A DNA stretch of 64,000 bases from Mixophyes australis (lineage: Eukaryota > Chordata > Amphibia > Anura > Limnodynastidae). Position numbers and translations under genes: made by a program. This document shows, piece by piece, positions 44,646 to 57,349 of this stretch. The notes under the pieces are model-generated. The model saw nothing but the letters and a program-made list of their open reading frames with translations, did not search any database and was not told the origin of the DNA. The stretch is taken from assembly GCA_036250195.1 (NCBI GenBank), contig JAVHZZ010000003.1, forward strand, positions 60,429,289-60,493,288. The letters run 5' to 3'. Position 1 is the stretch's first letter, and each line of letters starts with the position of its first letter.

Positions 44646-47600
44646 GTGAGGAGGTCAGAGAAAACAGTGACATGGAGAGTGAGAGATGAGATCAGAGAAG
44701 ACTGTGATATGGAGAGTGAGAGAGTAGATCAGAGAAGACAGTTATATGGAGAGTGAGAGAGAAGATCAGAGAAGACAATTACTTGGAGAGTGAGAGAGGA
44801 GATCAGAGAAGACAATAACATGGAGAGTGAGAGAGTAGATCAGAGAAGACAGTGATATGGAGAGTGAGAGAGGAGATCAGAGAAGACAGTGATATGGAGA
44901 GTGAGAGAGGAGATCAGAGAAGACAATTACTTGGAGAGTGAGAGAGGAGATCAGAGAAGACAGTGAAATAAAGAGTGAGAGAGGAGATCAGAGAAGACAA
45001 TAACATGGAGAGTGAGAGAGGAGTTTAGAGAAGACAGTGATATGGAGAGTGAGAGAGGAGATCAGAGAAGACAGTGAAATAAAGAGTGAGAGAGGAGATC
45101 AGAGAAGACAATGACTTGGAGAGTGAGAGAAGAGATCAGAGAAGACAATGACTTGGAGAGTGAGAGAGGAGATCAGAGAAGACAGTGATATGGAGAGTGA
45201 GAGAGGAGATCAGAGAAGACAGTGACATGGAGAGTAAGAGAGGAGGTCAGAGATAACAGTGACTTGGAGAGTGAGAGAGGAGATCAGAGAAGACTGTTAT
45301 ATGGAGAGTGAGAGAGGAGATCAGAGAAGACAGTGATATGGAGAGTGAGAGAGGAGATCAGAGAAGACAGTGATATGGAGAGTGAGAGAGTAGATCAGAG
45401 AAGACAATTACTTGGAGAGTGAGAGAGGAGATCAGAGAAGACAGTGAAATAAAGAGTGAGAGAGGAGATCAGAGAAGACAATGACATGGAGAGTGAGAGA
45501 GGAGATCAGAGAAGACAGTGATATGGAGAGTGAGAGAGGAGATCAGAGAAGACAGTGAAATAAAGAGTGAGAGAGGAGATCAGAGAAGACAATGACTTGG
45601 AGAGTGAGAGAGGAGATCAGAGAAGACAGTGATATGGAGAGTGAGAGAGGAGATCAGAGAAGACAGTGACATGGAGAGTGAGAGAGGAGGTCAGAGATAA
45701 CAGTGACTTGGAGAGTGAGAGAGGAGATCAGAGAAGACTGTTATATGGAGAGTGAGAGAGGAGATCAGAGAAGACAGTGATATGGAGAGTGAGAGAGGAG
45801 ATCAGAGAAGACAATTACTTGGAGAGTGAGAGAGGAGATCAGAGAAGACAGTGAAATAAAGAGTGAGAGAGGAGATCAGAGAAGACAATGACATGGAGAG
45901 TGAGAGAGGAGATCAGAGAAGACAGTGATATGGAGAGTGAGAGAGGAGATCAGAGAAGACAGTGAAATAAAGAGTGAGAGAGGAGATCAGAGAAGACAGT
46001 GACATGGAGAGTGAGAGAGGAGATCAGAGAAGACAGTGATATGGAGAGTGAGAGAGTAGATCAGAGAAGACAGTGACATGGAGAGTGAGAGAGGAGATCA
46101 GAGAAGACAGTGATATGGAGAGTGAGAAAGTAAGTCAGAGAAGACATTGACTTGGAGAGTGAGAGAATAGATCAGAGAAGACAGTGACATGGAGAGTGAG
46201 AGTGGAGGTCAGAGAAGACATTGACTTGGAGAGTGAGAGAGGAAATCAGAGAAGACAGGGATATGGAGAGTGAGAGAGGAGATCAGAGAAGACTGTTATA
46301 TGGACAGTGAGAGAGGAGACCAGAGAAGACAGTGACATGGAGAGTGAGAGTGGAGGTCAGAGAAGCCATTGACTTGGAGAGTGAGAGAATAGATCATAGA
46401 AGACAATGACTTGGAGAGTGAGAGAGGAGATCAGAGAAGACAGTGATATGGAGAATGAGAGAGGAGATCAGAGAAGACAGTGACATGGAGAGTGAGAGAG
46501 GAGATCAGAGAAGACAGTGATATGGAGAGTGAGAGAGGAGATCAGTGAAGACAATGACTTGGAGAGTGAGAGAGGAGATCAGAGAAGACAGTGATATGGA
46601 GAGTGAGAGAGGAGATCAGAGAAGACAGTGATATGGAGAGTGAGAAAGGAGATCAGAGAAGACAATTACTTGGAGAGTGAGAGAGGACATCAGAGAATAC
46701 AGTGACATGGAGAGTGAGAGAGGAGATCAGAGAAGACAGTGAAATAAAGAGTGAGAGTGGAGATCAGAGAAGACAGTCACATGGAGAGTGAGAGAGTAGA
46801 TCAGAGAAGACAGTGATATGGAGAGTGAGAGAGTAAGTCAGAGAAGACATTGACTTGGAGAGTGAGAGAATAGATCAGAGAAGACCGTGACATGGAGAGT
46901 GAGAAAGTAAGTCAGAGAAGACATTGACTTGGAGAGTGAGAGAATAGATCAGAGAAGACAGTGACATGGAGAGTGAGAGTGGAGGTCAGAGAAGACATTG
47001 ACTTGGAGAGTGAGAGAGGAAATCAGAGAAGACAGGGATATGGAGAGTGAGAGAGGAGATCAGAGAAGACTGTTATATGGACAGTGAGAGAGGAGACCAG
47101 AGAAGACAGTGACATGGAGAGTGAGAGTGGAGGTCAGAGAAGCCATTGACTTGGAGAGTGAGAGAATAGATCATAGAAGACAATGACTTGGAGAGTGAGA
47201 GAGGAGATCAGAGAAGACAGTGATATGGAGAGTGAGAGAGGAGATCAGAGAAGACAGTGACATGGAGAGTGAGAGAGGAGATCAGAGAAGACAGTGATAT
47301 GGAGAGTGAGAGAGGAGATCAGTGAAGACAATGACTTGGAGAGTGAGAGAGGAGATCAGAGAAGACAGTGATATGGAGAGTGAGAGAGGAGATCAGAGAA
47401 GACAGTGATATGGAGAGTGAGAAAGGAGATCAGAGAAGACAATTACTTGGAGAGTGAGAGAGGACATCAGAGAATACAGTGACATGGAGAGTGAGAGAGG
47501 AGATCAGAGAAGACAGTGAAATAAAGAGTGAGAGTGGAGATCAGAGAAGACAGTCACATGGAGAGTGAGAGAGTAGATCAGAGAAGACAGTGATATGGAG

Positions 47601-50063
47601 AGTGAGAGAGTAAGTCAGAGAAGACATTGACTTGGAGAGTGAGAGAATAGATCAGAGAAGACCGTGACATGGAGAGTGAGAGAGGAGATCAGAGAAGACA
47701 ATGACTTGGAGAGTGAGAGAGGAGATCAGAGAAGACAGGGATATGGAGAGTGAGAGAGGAGATCAGAGAAGACAGTGATATGGAGAGTGAGAGAGGAGAT
47801 CTGAGAAGACAGTGAAATAAAGAGTGAGAGTGGAGATCAGAGAAGACAGTCACATGGAGAGTGAGAGAGTAGATCAGAGAAGACAGTGATATGGAGAGTG
47901 AGAGAGGAGATCAGTGAAGACAATGACTTGGAGAGTGAGAGAGGAGATCAGAGAAGACAGTGATATGGAGAGTGAGAGAGGAGATCAGAGAAGACAGTGA
48001 TATGGAGAGTGAGAGAGGAGATCAGAGAAGACAGTGAAATAAAGAGTGAGAGTGGAGATCAGAGAAGACAGTCACATGGAGAGTGAGAGAGTAGATCAGA
48101 GAAGACAGTGATATGGAGAGTGAGAGAGAAGATCAGAGAAGACAGTGATATGGAGAGTGAGAGAGAAGATCAGAGAAGATAGTCGCATGGAAAGTGAGAG
48201 AGTAGATCAGAGAAGACAGTGATATGGAGAGTGAGAGAGGAGATCAGAGAAGACAGTGATATGGAGAGTGAGAGAATGGATCAGAGAAGACAATGACTTG
48301 GATAGTGAGAGTGGAGATCAGAGAAGATAGTCGCATGGAGAGTGAGAGAGTAGATCAGAGAAGACAATGACTTGGAGAGAGAGAGTGCAGATCAGAGAAG
48401 ACAATGACATGGAGAGTGAGAGAGGAGATCAGAGAAGACAGTGATATGCAGAGTGAGAGAGTAGATCAGAGAAGACAGTGACATGGAGAGTGAGAGAGGA
48501 GATCAGAGAAGACAGTGATATGGAGAGTGAGAAAGTAAGTCAGAGAAGACATTGACTTGGAGAGTGAGAGAATAGATCAGAGAAGACAGTGATATGGAGA
48601 GTGAGAGAGTAAGTCAGAGAAGACATTGACTTGGAGAGTGAGAGACTAGATCAGAGAAGACAGTGACATGGAGAGTGAGAGTGGAGGTCAGAGAAGACAT
48701 TGACTTGGAGAGTGAGAGAGGAAATCAGAGAAGACAGGGTTATGGAGAGTGAGAGGAGATCAGAGAAGAATGTTATATGGACAGTGAGAGAGGAGACCAG
48801 AGAAGACAATGACTTGGACAGTGAGAGAGGAGATCAGAGAAGACAGTGATATGGAGAGTGAGAGAGGAGATCAGAGAAGACAGTGACATGGAGAGTGAGA
48901 GAGGAGATCAGAGAAGACAGTGATATGGAGAGTGAGAGAGGAGATCAGTGAAGACAATGACTTGGAGAGTGAGAGAGGAGATCAGAGAAGACAGTGATAT
49001 GGAGACTGAGAGAGGAGATCAGAGAAGACAGTGATATGGAGAGTGAGAGAGGAGATCAGAGAAGACAATTACTTGGAGAGTGAGAGAGGACATCAGAGAA
49101 TACAGTGATATGGAGAGTGAGAGATTAGATCAGAGAAGACAGTGACATGGAGAGTGAGAGAGGAGATCAGAGAAGACAGTGAAATAAAGAGTGAGAGTGG
49201 AGATCAGAGAAGACAGTCACATGGAGAGTGAGAGAGTAGATCAGAGAAGACAGTGATATGGAGAGTGAGAGAGTAAGTCAGAGAAGACATTGACTTGGAG
49301 AGTGAGAGAATAGATCAGAGAAGACAGTGACATGGAGAGTGAGAGAGGAGATCAGAGAAGACAATGACTTAGAGAATGAGAGAGGAGATCAGAGAAGACA
49401 GTGATATGGAGAGTGAGAGAGGAGATCAGAGAAGACAGTGATATGGAGAGTGAGAGAGGAGATCTGAGAAGACAGTGAAATAATGAGTGAGAGTGGAGAT
49501 CAGAGAAGACAGTCACATGGAGAGTAAGAGTAGATCAGAGAAGACAGTGATATGGAGAGTGAGAGAGGAGATCAGAGAAGACAGTGATATGGAGAGTGAG
49601 AGAGGAGATCAGAGAAGACAGTGAAATAAAGAGTGAGAGTGGAGATCAGAGAAGACAGTCACATGGAGAGTGAGAGAGTAGATCAGAGAAGACAGTGATA
49701 TGGAGAGTGAGAGAGAAGATCAGAGAAAACAGTGATATGGAGAGTGAGAGAGAAGATCAGAGAAGATAGTCGCATGGAGAGTGAGAGAGTAGATCAGAGA
49801 AGACAGTGATATGGAGAGTGATAGAGGAGATCAGAGAAGACAGTGATATGGAGAGTGAGAGAATGGATCAGAGAAGACAATGACTTGGATAGTGAGAGTG
49901 GAGATCAGAGAAGATAGTCGCATGGAGAGTGAGAGAGTAGATCAGAGAAGACAATGACTTGGAGAGAGAGAGTGGAGATCAGAGAAGACAGTCTCATGGA
50001 AAGTGAGAGAGTAGATCAGAGAAGACAATGACTTGGAGAGTGAGAGTGGAGATTAGAGAAGAT
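44646..50063. repeat. 37-bp minisatellite, about 146 copies, with higher-order structure
   Basis: The unit is GATCAGAGAAGACAGTGATA followed by TGGAGAGTGAGAGAGGA, 37 bp and about 80% purine on the plus strand. The unit's variable core takes a few states (GTGATATGG, GTGACATGG, ATGACTTGG, ATTACTTGG, GTGAAATAA). Blocks of variants recur at exact multiples of 37: 444 bp (AGGAGGTCAGAGATAACAG at 45241 and 45685), 777 bp (TAAGTCAGAG at 46131 and 46908; AAGACCGTGA at 46881 and 47658) and 1628 bp (TAAGTCAGAG at 46908 and 48536). There are no unique spacers. 37 is not a multiple of 3 and all frames contain stops, so it is not coding. Confidence 0.97.
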
Positions 50064-50069
50064 GGTACA

Positions 50070-52315
50070 TTGCATAGGTTCGTTCTCTCTATTTAGCTTG
50101 CACCTGATCAATCTCCCAAGATTGTAATTAATCATCCCTATTACTTGAATTCTTACTCTACCAGACAGCAGAAATGTTGTGTTGCTTATACAGTCAGAAT
50201 ATGATCAGATCTTGAGACTGTTTAATGTATCAGTCATTGAAAATTTCACATAAGCTTTTTTTTAACAAAGGATTCATGAAGATCCAAGAGACAGTACAGT
50301 TTAGGGCAACAAATTAATATTAATCAATTTCAGGATACATTGCTATATTATTAAGATGTTTAGAATCCATATTTATACATGTATATAGAGTAATAGGCAA
50401 ACACATAGGTATTGTTTTCAAATTAAGGTATCCTATTAAAGTTGACCTGTATGTCTTTTGCTGGAGAAGAATGTGTACTATTTGATTTGTACTATATTGT
50501 AGTCAAGAAAATGGAATTTACACATTAGTATATTGTAGGTCTGATTACATGTAACAGACGTGACCCTTTCTGGAATTATTGAGACATCTCAGATTTGTGC
50601 TGCGCAGCACAAGCTTTTATTCACATAAACACTTTATTATATAGTATTTTCAATTTAACACATAAAGGTACAATTTATCATCATTCTTCATACAGTAACC
50701 TCAATATTATCCTGTCAATAATGTTCCTGCATTTCGGTAGTAATGTGTTTATACTGAGCCAATGTCGCACGGCTGGGTTACAATAATGATGTGCACTGAA
50801 TAAAACCCGTACAAGGCTACGCAAAGGGGAATACAAGAAAGAAGATACAGAGCCTTGTGTAATGTGTAAAAGTCACATTATCATTTGTTTCTGTTCCTCA
50901 GCAACAAAAGATTTTGTCTTCAAAGAAGAAGGAAAGCCAGAAATCTCTCTGATAACCATTCCACTGACATCCTAATAACAGGTTCCTCACAGAGCCTTGG
51001 AAGCCATTTTCATATCTTTCTTGGCTTGTTAAATTTAAGGGCTAACCTTCTCCAAAAGGTCTCTGATGTTTCTCTCCCTTGAGAGCCATCTGCTTGTGTA
51101 TATTCCTGGTCCTTTGTCTGCCTTTCTTGTGTAAAAACAGAACATTTTCGAGGAAACTATCCTTATTACAACTGTTGAACAACTAATTGGATTCCTTAAG
51201 TGAAATGTGCTCTATTTATAAGCAGGAAAAAAAATATTTTAAAAAAGCAGCAAAAAGAGGATGGGTACTTAAAGGGACACTAACCTCAAAAATGCTCCGT
51301 ACTAACTAAATTGTGCCTCACACAAGAGAATTATATATGATAAGGGAAGAGGGGGACAGGTACAAAGAACCAGGGCCCGGGGCTATATGGGGCCCACGGC
51401 CTGCCTGTATAGTGGTAGAAGGCACCAACCTGGTGTGGCCCCGTCCTCTTCTGTGGCTATGGAAGGGACCCCAAAAAGTTGCTGTATCTGGCAACAAATT
51501 TCTCTTTTATGATAGACATAGTTTTATATTTTTCCTATGTGAAAGCTATGGAAACAGTTGGGGAGATGTGTTTGCTACCCGAGTGCCCACTATGGTACAT
51601 TTTTGTACTTTATGGACTTGCGGACACACTGCCAAAACCATCATATCACACCCACAATAATATTCCATTTATTTTGCCATTGTATTATGAGATGATTATC
51701 ACCCTGCAATAAGAGTGATAAGATAGTCCTAGGATAGCCTTAGGAGGAGGCCAGGGATTCTGGGGAAGAGAAAACAACGGAACTGTACTAAATATAGAGC
51801 TCTGCAAGCAGCCCTATCAGCACCATTATACAAGCACTTGTCTCATAGGTGCAAAGATGGAGAGTTAGGACTAGCATTGGATAACCCAGTTATTTAAAAA
51901 GTGCAAACGGCTAATTATGAACTCTTATTGTTATAATAAAATAAATCATAAAGTAAAGCTGTGTTCTGCAATGACCTAACATTAATACAAACTAACTGGA
52001 CGTGAGGAAGTGATTGTATCTACAGATGCTCTTACATGTGGAGTAATAATGAAAGTGTACTTTTTCAGCCACTGGTTGTTTGAGCCAGCATTAGAGCTAT
52101 GACTGGAGATTGAGCTGGTAACTATAGCATGCAATGGTGAATTTGTCAGCTCGCCGTTGAAAGTCCGGAAGTGTAGCCAGGAAGATTGTAAGTGAATTCT
52201 AACAGACTTATTTTTGAAAGTACAAAAGTGCTGTGGAAATGCTGTTTTGTGACACAAGGAAGTTATTTGTTTGCCAATGAGTCAGGACTGGAGTGTAAAA
52301 TCGGGGGTGTTCCTT
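50070..52315. other. No gene recognised
   Basis: AT-rich. 51360-51480 (CAGGGCCCGGGGCTATATGG) resembles a decayed hAT-like G-rich fragment. Open frames lack motifs. Confidence 0.35.
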
Positions 52316-52318
52316 GCT

Positions 52319-52743
52319 AAAGCTGGGTACACACTACAGAAATTTTGACCAACTTTTTATGCCGAGCGATTTTACATGCGACCGATGGTCCGATCGCTCG
52401 GTCCATGGACTGCATACACACTAGCCTTGTTTAGGATGATAAAGGGAAGAGCGGATGTCCCTTTAGCGACTTTTTACAGCCATGTTGTCGTGAGCAATGA
52501 CTGTAATTTCGTACTCACTGTTGTGGATCGGTCGGAAGTTTATACACACTATACAGCAGAAACGAGATTGGAATGAAAATATTAAACGGTACGACCAACC
52601 AAATAAGGCGATAATCGTCCATTTGGGCAGACTTTCGACCATCGTGTCACTGCACACACTGACCCGACTTTTGAACGAGCGGTCGTATGTCGGCTGTTTG
52701 AGCCGATTATTGGATGAAAACAGTGTAGTGTGTACCCAGCTTA
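52319..52743. mobile_element. MITE with AAGCTGGGTACACAC ends, possible TTAA target
   Basis: Left AAGCTGGGTACACACTACA and right TGTAGTGTGTACCCAGCTT are exact inverted repeats. The flanks read CTAAAGCT and AGCTTAAG, consistent with a degraded TTAA duplication (Kolobok or piggyBac type), though this is not certain. The interior is rich in short inverted words (CCGATCGCTCGG, GACCGATGG / CCGATCC) and has no coding capacity. Confidence 0.78.
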
Positions 52744-52749
52744 AGTGTG

Positions 52750-53880
52750 GCTACTTATGTCCCCACATGTACAAACAAACACATGAGTGAGACAATGGAT
52801 CAGAATATGCACATTTAGATCTGTTTCCCTGGGCAGGAGCCCAAAATAATGTGCTTATTATCATCATGTGTCATAAATGAAGATAAGCATAGAATTATTT
52901 TAGGACGAAAATGTAAAATCTCCCTTATGCATTGTTTGTCATACCGCTACATACCCTGCTGTGATAATATGTGACACAGGAATAAAAGGGAGGGGGGCTG
53001 CACACTGTGTGCCAGGGACTTCAGCTCTCTAGTTATGACCCTATAATGTATTTCCCATTTTCGTTCCCATCATTTCACTGATCTCATCACAACCTCCTCA
53101 GCTCCAATTCTAACTGCTCTATAAGACGAATCATCCTCCTCATCCCATTATTACATTTTGGGCTTAATTTTCTGTTCAGTTTATGTCTTGGCAGAGGGCT
53201 CGAGGATATACGAGGCAGTCATTCAGAGTATATTAAAGCTGTGCCATTGTCAGTGGTACTTTATATTACGCTATTTGTATCTTTCTTCCTCTCCATATCT
53301 TAATTAACATATTTTATAGATCTCTGGCTTCTGTTAGTATAAATACTGCCTTTCCCAACCTATTTCTAGCTATTAAACTAATTGTATCCCCCATGCACAT
53401 GGATCAGTCACAATAGAAGGTCGTATGTTACTCTTTAATTAAGACTGGCTGATCTTGCCCAGAAAGAGCCTGGTGAGTTTCGGTTAAGGAATACATTACA
53501 TTGTAACCTTCTTCACTTATTAAAGACATCCAGCTGGATCATATACAACTTCCAGTAACTGATGCTATCTGCAGTTCCATTTTTATTGGAATTTAAATGG
53601 GAATATTAAATTATCTTACATTTATTATGCTTATTTGGACTTTTAAATTTTTTATGTAAAGAAGTTTTTCGGCACTCATGGACCGAATATGATAATATAA
53701 TAATTAAATATATATACTTAGCTTGCTTTGTCCAACAGCACTGATGTAATAGTGGTCATAATAGAAAGGGACACTAACACCTGATTGTTCTTCCATGGGA
53801 AAAAAAAACCTGTTTTGGATCCAGCTTTCTCTGTCTCTTTTACCTACAACTTACAGTTTGCTTTGTTTTATGATCACGGA
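52750..53880. other. No gene recognised
   Basis: Repeat-poor, AT-rich sequence without a credible frame. 53410-53600 has conserved-element-like texture only. Confidence 0.3.
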
Positions 53881-53885
53881 CATCT

Positions 53886-54061
53886 GGGGGTAAATGTATC
53901 AAGCTGAGAGTTTTCCTGCGGAAATGAAAAACCAAACAGATTCTAGCTAATTTATTTAGTACATTCTAAAAAATATTAGCTAGAATCTGATTGGTTGCTA
54001 TAGGCAACATCTCCACTTTTCAAACCCGCCGGAAAACTCTCAGCTTGATACATTTACCCCC
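53886..54061. mobile_element. Harbinger-like MITE, 176 bp
   Basis: GGGGGTAAATGTATCAAGCT and GAGAGTTTTCC at the left recur inverted as GGAAAACTCTC and AGCTTGATACATTTACCCCC at the right; the arms are about 32 bp. Inner AGATTCTAGCTAATTT and TATTAGCTAGAATCT are also inverted. The flanks do not give a clean 3-bp duplication. Confidence 0.82.
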
Positions 54062-54439
54062 TAGAGTCAGTGGAGGTCAATGCAGAAGGTTAACAAAGGT
54101 AAGATGATGGATGAAGGATCTAGCTTTCTGGAATGCAAACAAACAGTCAAGTCCTTTAAAACCTGAACTAAGGATAGTACATTTTGGATAGGATCAGGAC
54201 GCCAACAACTTACATCTACAACCTGGTGCTTGTTAGTTTCTATGGCTTCTGTGTTCAGCACAGCAATGGGACTGATTGACATAATTGCATTTTCCTGACA
54301 TAAGGTTGAGTCTTGTGCAAAATTTTTAAATTGATATATTGTACACAAGTTGCTCCTGTATCTAGAGTTACATGCATCTTGCTCTTGTGGCCCCTTGTGG
54401 TTGAAGAGGCGGATTGGGGTGTTAACATATAAGTGCAGA

Positions 54440-54610
54440 CAGAGGCGGAACTAGCGAGCTGTGGGCCCCAGGCAGGGAGGAGGGAACTGGGCCCCCGACC
54501 CTCTCTATCTGCCATCCAGTGTGCCCCATTATCTTCATGGACCCCAGTGCACTGCACCCTCACTGTAAGGCACGCCCCTTTGAGGTGCACAGCCCCTTTG
54601 AGGCTTTCAC
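54440..54610. mobile_element. hAT left-end fragment
   Basis: CAGAGGCGGAACTAGCGAGC then GTGGGCCCCAGGCAGGG. A CAGxGGCGGAACTAG start is typical of hAT MITEs. No right end or duplication found. Confidence 0.45.
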
Positions 54611-54624
54611 AGCCTATATGAGGA

Positions 54625-56205
54625 GGACTCCAGAAATGTTATTATAGATGGGAAAGGAATATGTTTTTGCTTGGGCACACCCTCCAATTTGTAACACCGA
54701 CAAATATCATTGTTTAATATAACATTTCATTGGGCAATATATAAGTACAAAATCATGTATATATTGTTGGACACGTAGCATTAGTACCCAAGACTTGGTA
54801 GGCATTCATTCACCACAAGTCTCCCAATCTGCCTGAAGCTTCCCCTTACAAAGACCCTTTCAACACAGCACTATGCTGATAATTTTACATTACACAAGTA
54901 TTGTGTCGGCATTACACAGTATGAGTTGCACACAACTACACTTGTGCCACCTTATGACTGGAGAGGCAGGACGGAGAAGGGAAGGGGAGGTCTAATGTAG
55001 ATTGCATACAATAAACTTGTGTTCACAACAATGCAGCAGAGGCAGACCAACACAACGATGCATATACACCAGGAACAATATCTTTTGCACCTGATAGAGG
55101 GCAAGTGCAAATTCACGCTGTTGATGATGGCGGCTGCCGTAACTAACAAGCCACTTCTGAGAGGCCGATTGCAAATTCCCCTCTGAAGCTGATCGGTGCC
55201 TTTGTCATTGATCGTGCATATATTATAGGACTTGGTGAGCGTATTAAAAAAATATTTTTTTGCTACTTACCTTTGTGCGCAAGGAGTATTATACGCACTG
55301 TATTATCAAGCCTAAGAGTGAATATGTTTTTCTCTATCAAAACAAATGTTAACAAGTTTTTCTTGTGCAACCCTGGTGTCCATACGTGGGTGTACGCCCG
55401 ACGTAAGATTGACGTAAACCTGTTGTATATACTGTTATCTTGAGATACCTACAACTCAACATGTGGGTGCAAATACGCTATTTTTCCGGGAGGCTTTTTT
55501 TAAATAACACCCAACATACGTCCAACTCAGTATTAGGCATTATGAATCTATCTAATAAAACTATTTCTCATACATCTATCTATACCTCTATCCTCATATC
55601 TATCCTCATATATATCTATCGTGCAAGAGACAAATATGTAACTATAATATTGGTTTATCTAGTACAGAAGCTTTTAGTATATTACACCCTATATGACAAA
55701 TGGCTTTTCTAACAGATTTATGTCTCCACTGATTCTCTAGGGTTCTTAAATGTAAGTTAAAACTATTTCCCAATGTACCAAGTATTGATTTCTTTGTTGT
55801 AGCAATGTGAGATACACTTAGTGTGGTATCAGAAAGATACTGCGTTCTATAGCTGTCACGGAGCTGGATTTATAAGCTTATCAATTTAATAAGTGTACTT
55901 GTAAAAATTAAAGTCTTTTGTCATAAAAGATTAGCTGCAGTTTTGCTAACCGTACAGATCAATGTCTCTAAACATCTTATATGGAGACATTGAAACATTA
56001 TGGGAGGATTCTGCTGACTGTATAATTGTTTTATCTTCTTGCTTACAGCATGCAAATAAACATATATAGAAAAAAGTAATAACTTTGGTAGAATATCTTT
56101 TATATTTTTCATTTTTCATTCCAGCAGCTGTATTTCCACACAGGAGCATACAATTCAGTAATGTTGAACCTACAAAAATCTAAGGGTTTGTGATACTGCC
56201 ATGCT
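54625..56205. other. No gene recognised
   Basis: AT-rich. 55560-55625 has a short degenerate ATCTATC/CTCATAT run. No motif-bearing frames. Confidence 0.35.
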
Positions 56206-56214
56206 AAATATATC

Positions 56215-56476
56215 ATACTTGCCAACACTGAATTTTTGTCCTTTGCAGAAGGGCATGGTGGGAATGCGGGAGTGGGCGGGTCATGGCAAATCGCACCATT
56301 TTGGCCCCTCCCTCACGATGAAAGCAACATTTTTTCATGGGAGTGAGGCCAAAATGAGGTGTTTCACCACGAATCGCTTCATTGAGGTTCACATCCTGCC
56401 CAGGATGCAGGAGAATTGCCTGCTTTCCCGGGAGTCCGGGAGACCTACCAGACATTCAGGGAGAGTAGGCAAGTAT
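56215..56476. mobile_element. Mariner-like MITE with TA flanks
   Basis: ATACTTGCCAACACTG at the left and GAGTAGGCAAGTATA at the right give inverted CTTGCC-AC ends flanked by TA. The interior has GGGAGTGGGCGGGTCATGGC, CCCGGGAGTCCGGGAGACC and the inverse pair ATTTTGGCC / GGCCAAAAT. Confidence 0.65.
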
Positions 56477-56484
56477 AAAATATA

Positions 56485-57345
56485 TATCAGTAAATCAGAT
56501 TTTAATAGATAAAGTCCCTTCTTCAAATACATGCAGTATGCTCCGGGGATCCCGCTTTATGCAGAAGATATATGTTCACCCTTCAAGAGGTGCAGGCAGC
56601 AGGTAAAGAGGCCGTTTGAGGCCATTTACACCATTATTGCACATATGCACCTACATATTTGCAATATCAAGTCACAGCAGAACGCATCCCAGAAAAATTA
56701 TTATAAAATTAATTTACAACTATTAATCTATAGAATAAGAATATTCATCACTACCAGTCGGCACTTACATCTTCCTTGTAGCAGGTGCAAGTGACACGCT
56801 AAAAACCACGTAAACACGTCGCCCAGAGCTTGAATCAGAGGAATGTGCGTGAACACAACCTCAGCCACCCTTACTGTACATTGCCTATCTCCCCCGCTCC
56901 TTCCCTCCCCTACTCACAGTTGGATGCACCACGTTCGGACATGAATTGTGTGAAATTGCGTTCACTGGTAAAGGTCCATTTCTGAGCATGCGCAGAACAA
57001 TTTCACGCGAGATACAACACACAATGGAACTTACTTCCAAAGATGAATCAGGCCCACAATGTTCCCCGATAGCCGACGTTGTTCCGTCAGTATGAAGTCT
57101 ATAGCATATAGGGAGGTTGTTGGCTTTCATAAGAAATAACTAGCTGCACACGTGATTTGCAACTAGTATTATGCAAGCATGCAAAAATGAATACTGAGAT
57201 ATGCCCATGTCTGCCATAGAAACTGCACATTGCCATATGTTAATGCCTGTTTTTTTTTTAAGATTCTCTATTTTGGAACATTCTGGATACAAAGTCAAGA
57301 ATAAGTGAACATTGCAACACAAAAACTGAGGTAACAATGGAAATA
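56485..57345. other. No gene; old GGGCC-GATTCAT MITE fragment
   Basis: 56870-57055 (TTACTGTACATTGCC, TCGGACATGAATTGTGTGAA, TTCTGAGCATGCGCAGAACA, GATGAATCAGGCCC) is the clearest copy of a family also seen, decayed, at 5100, 18290 and 39080. Its right end is like the palindromic MITE's end. Confidence 0.5.
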
Positions 57346-57349
57346 TAAA

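Noticed and set aside
44646..50063. CRISPR-like array
   Set aside because: Units are contiguous 37-bp repeats with no unique spacers, in a eukaryotic genome. It is a minisatellite.
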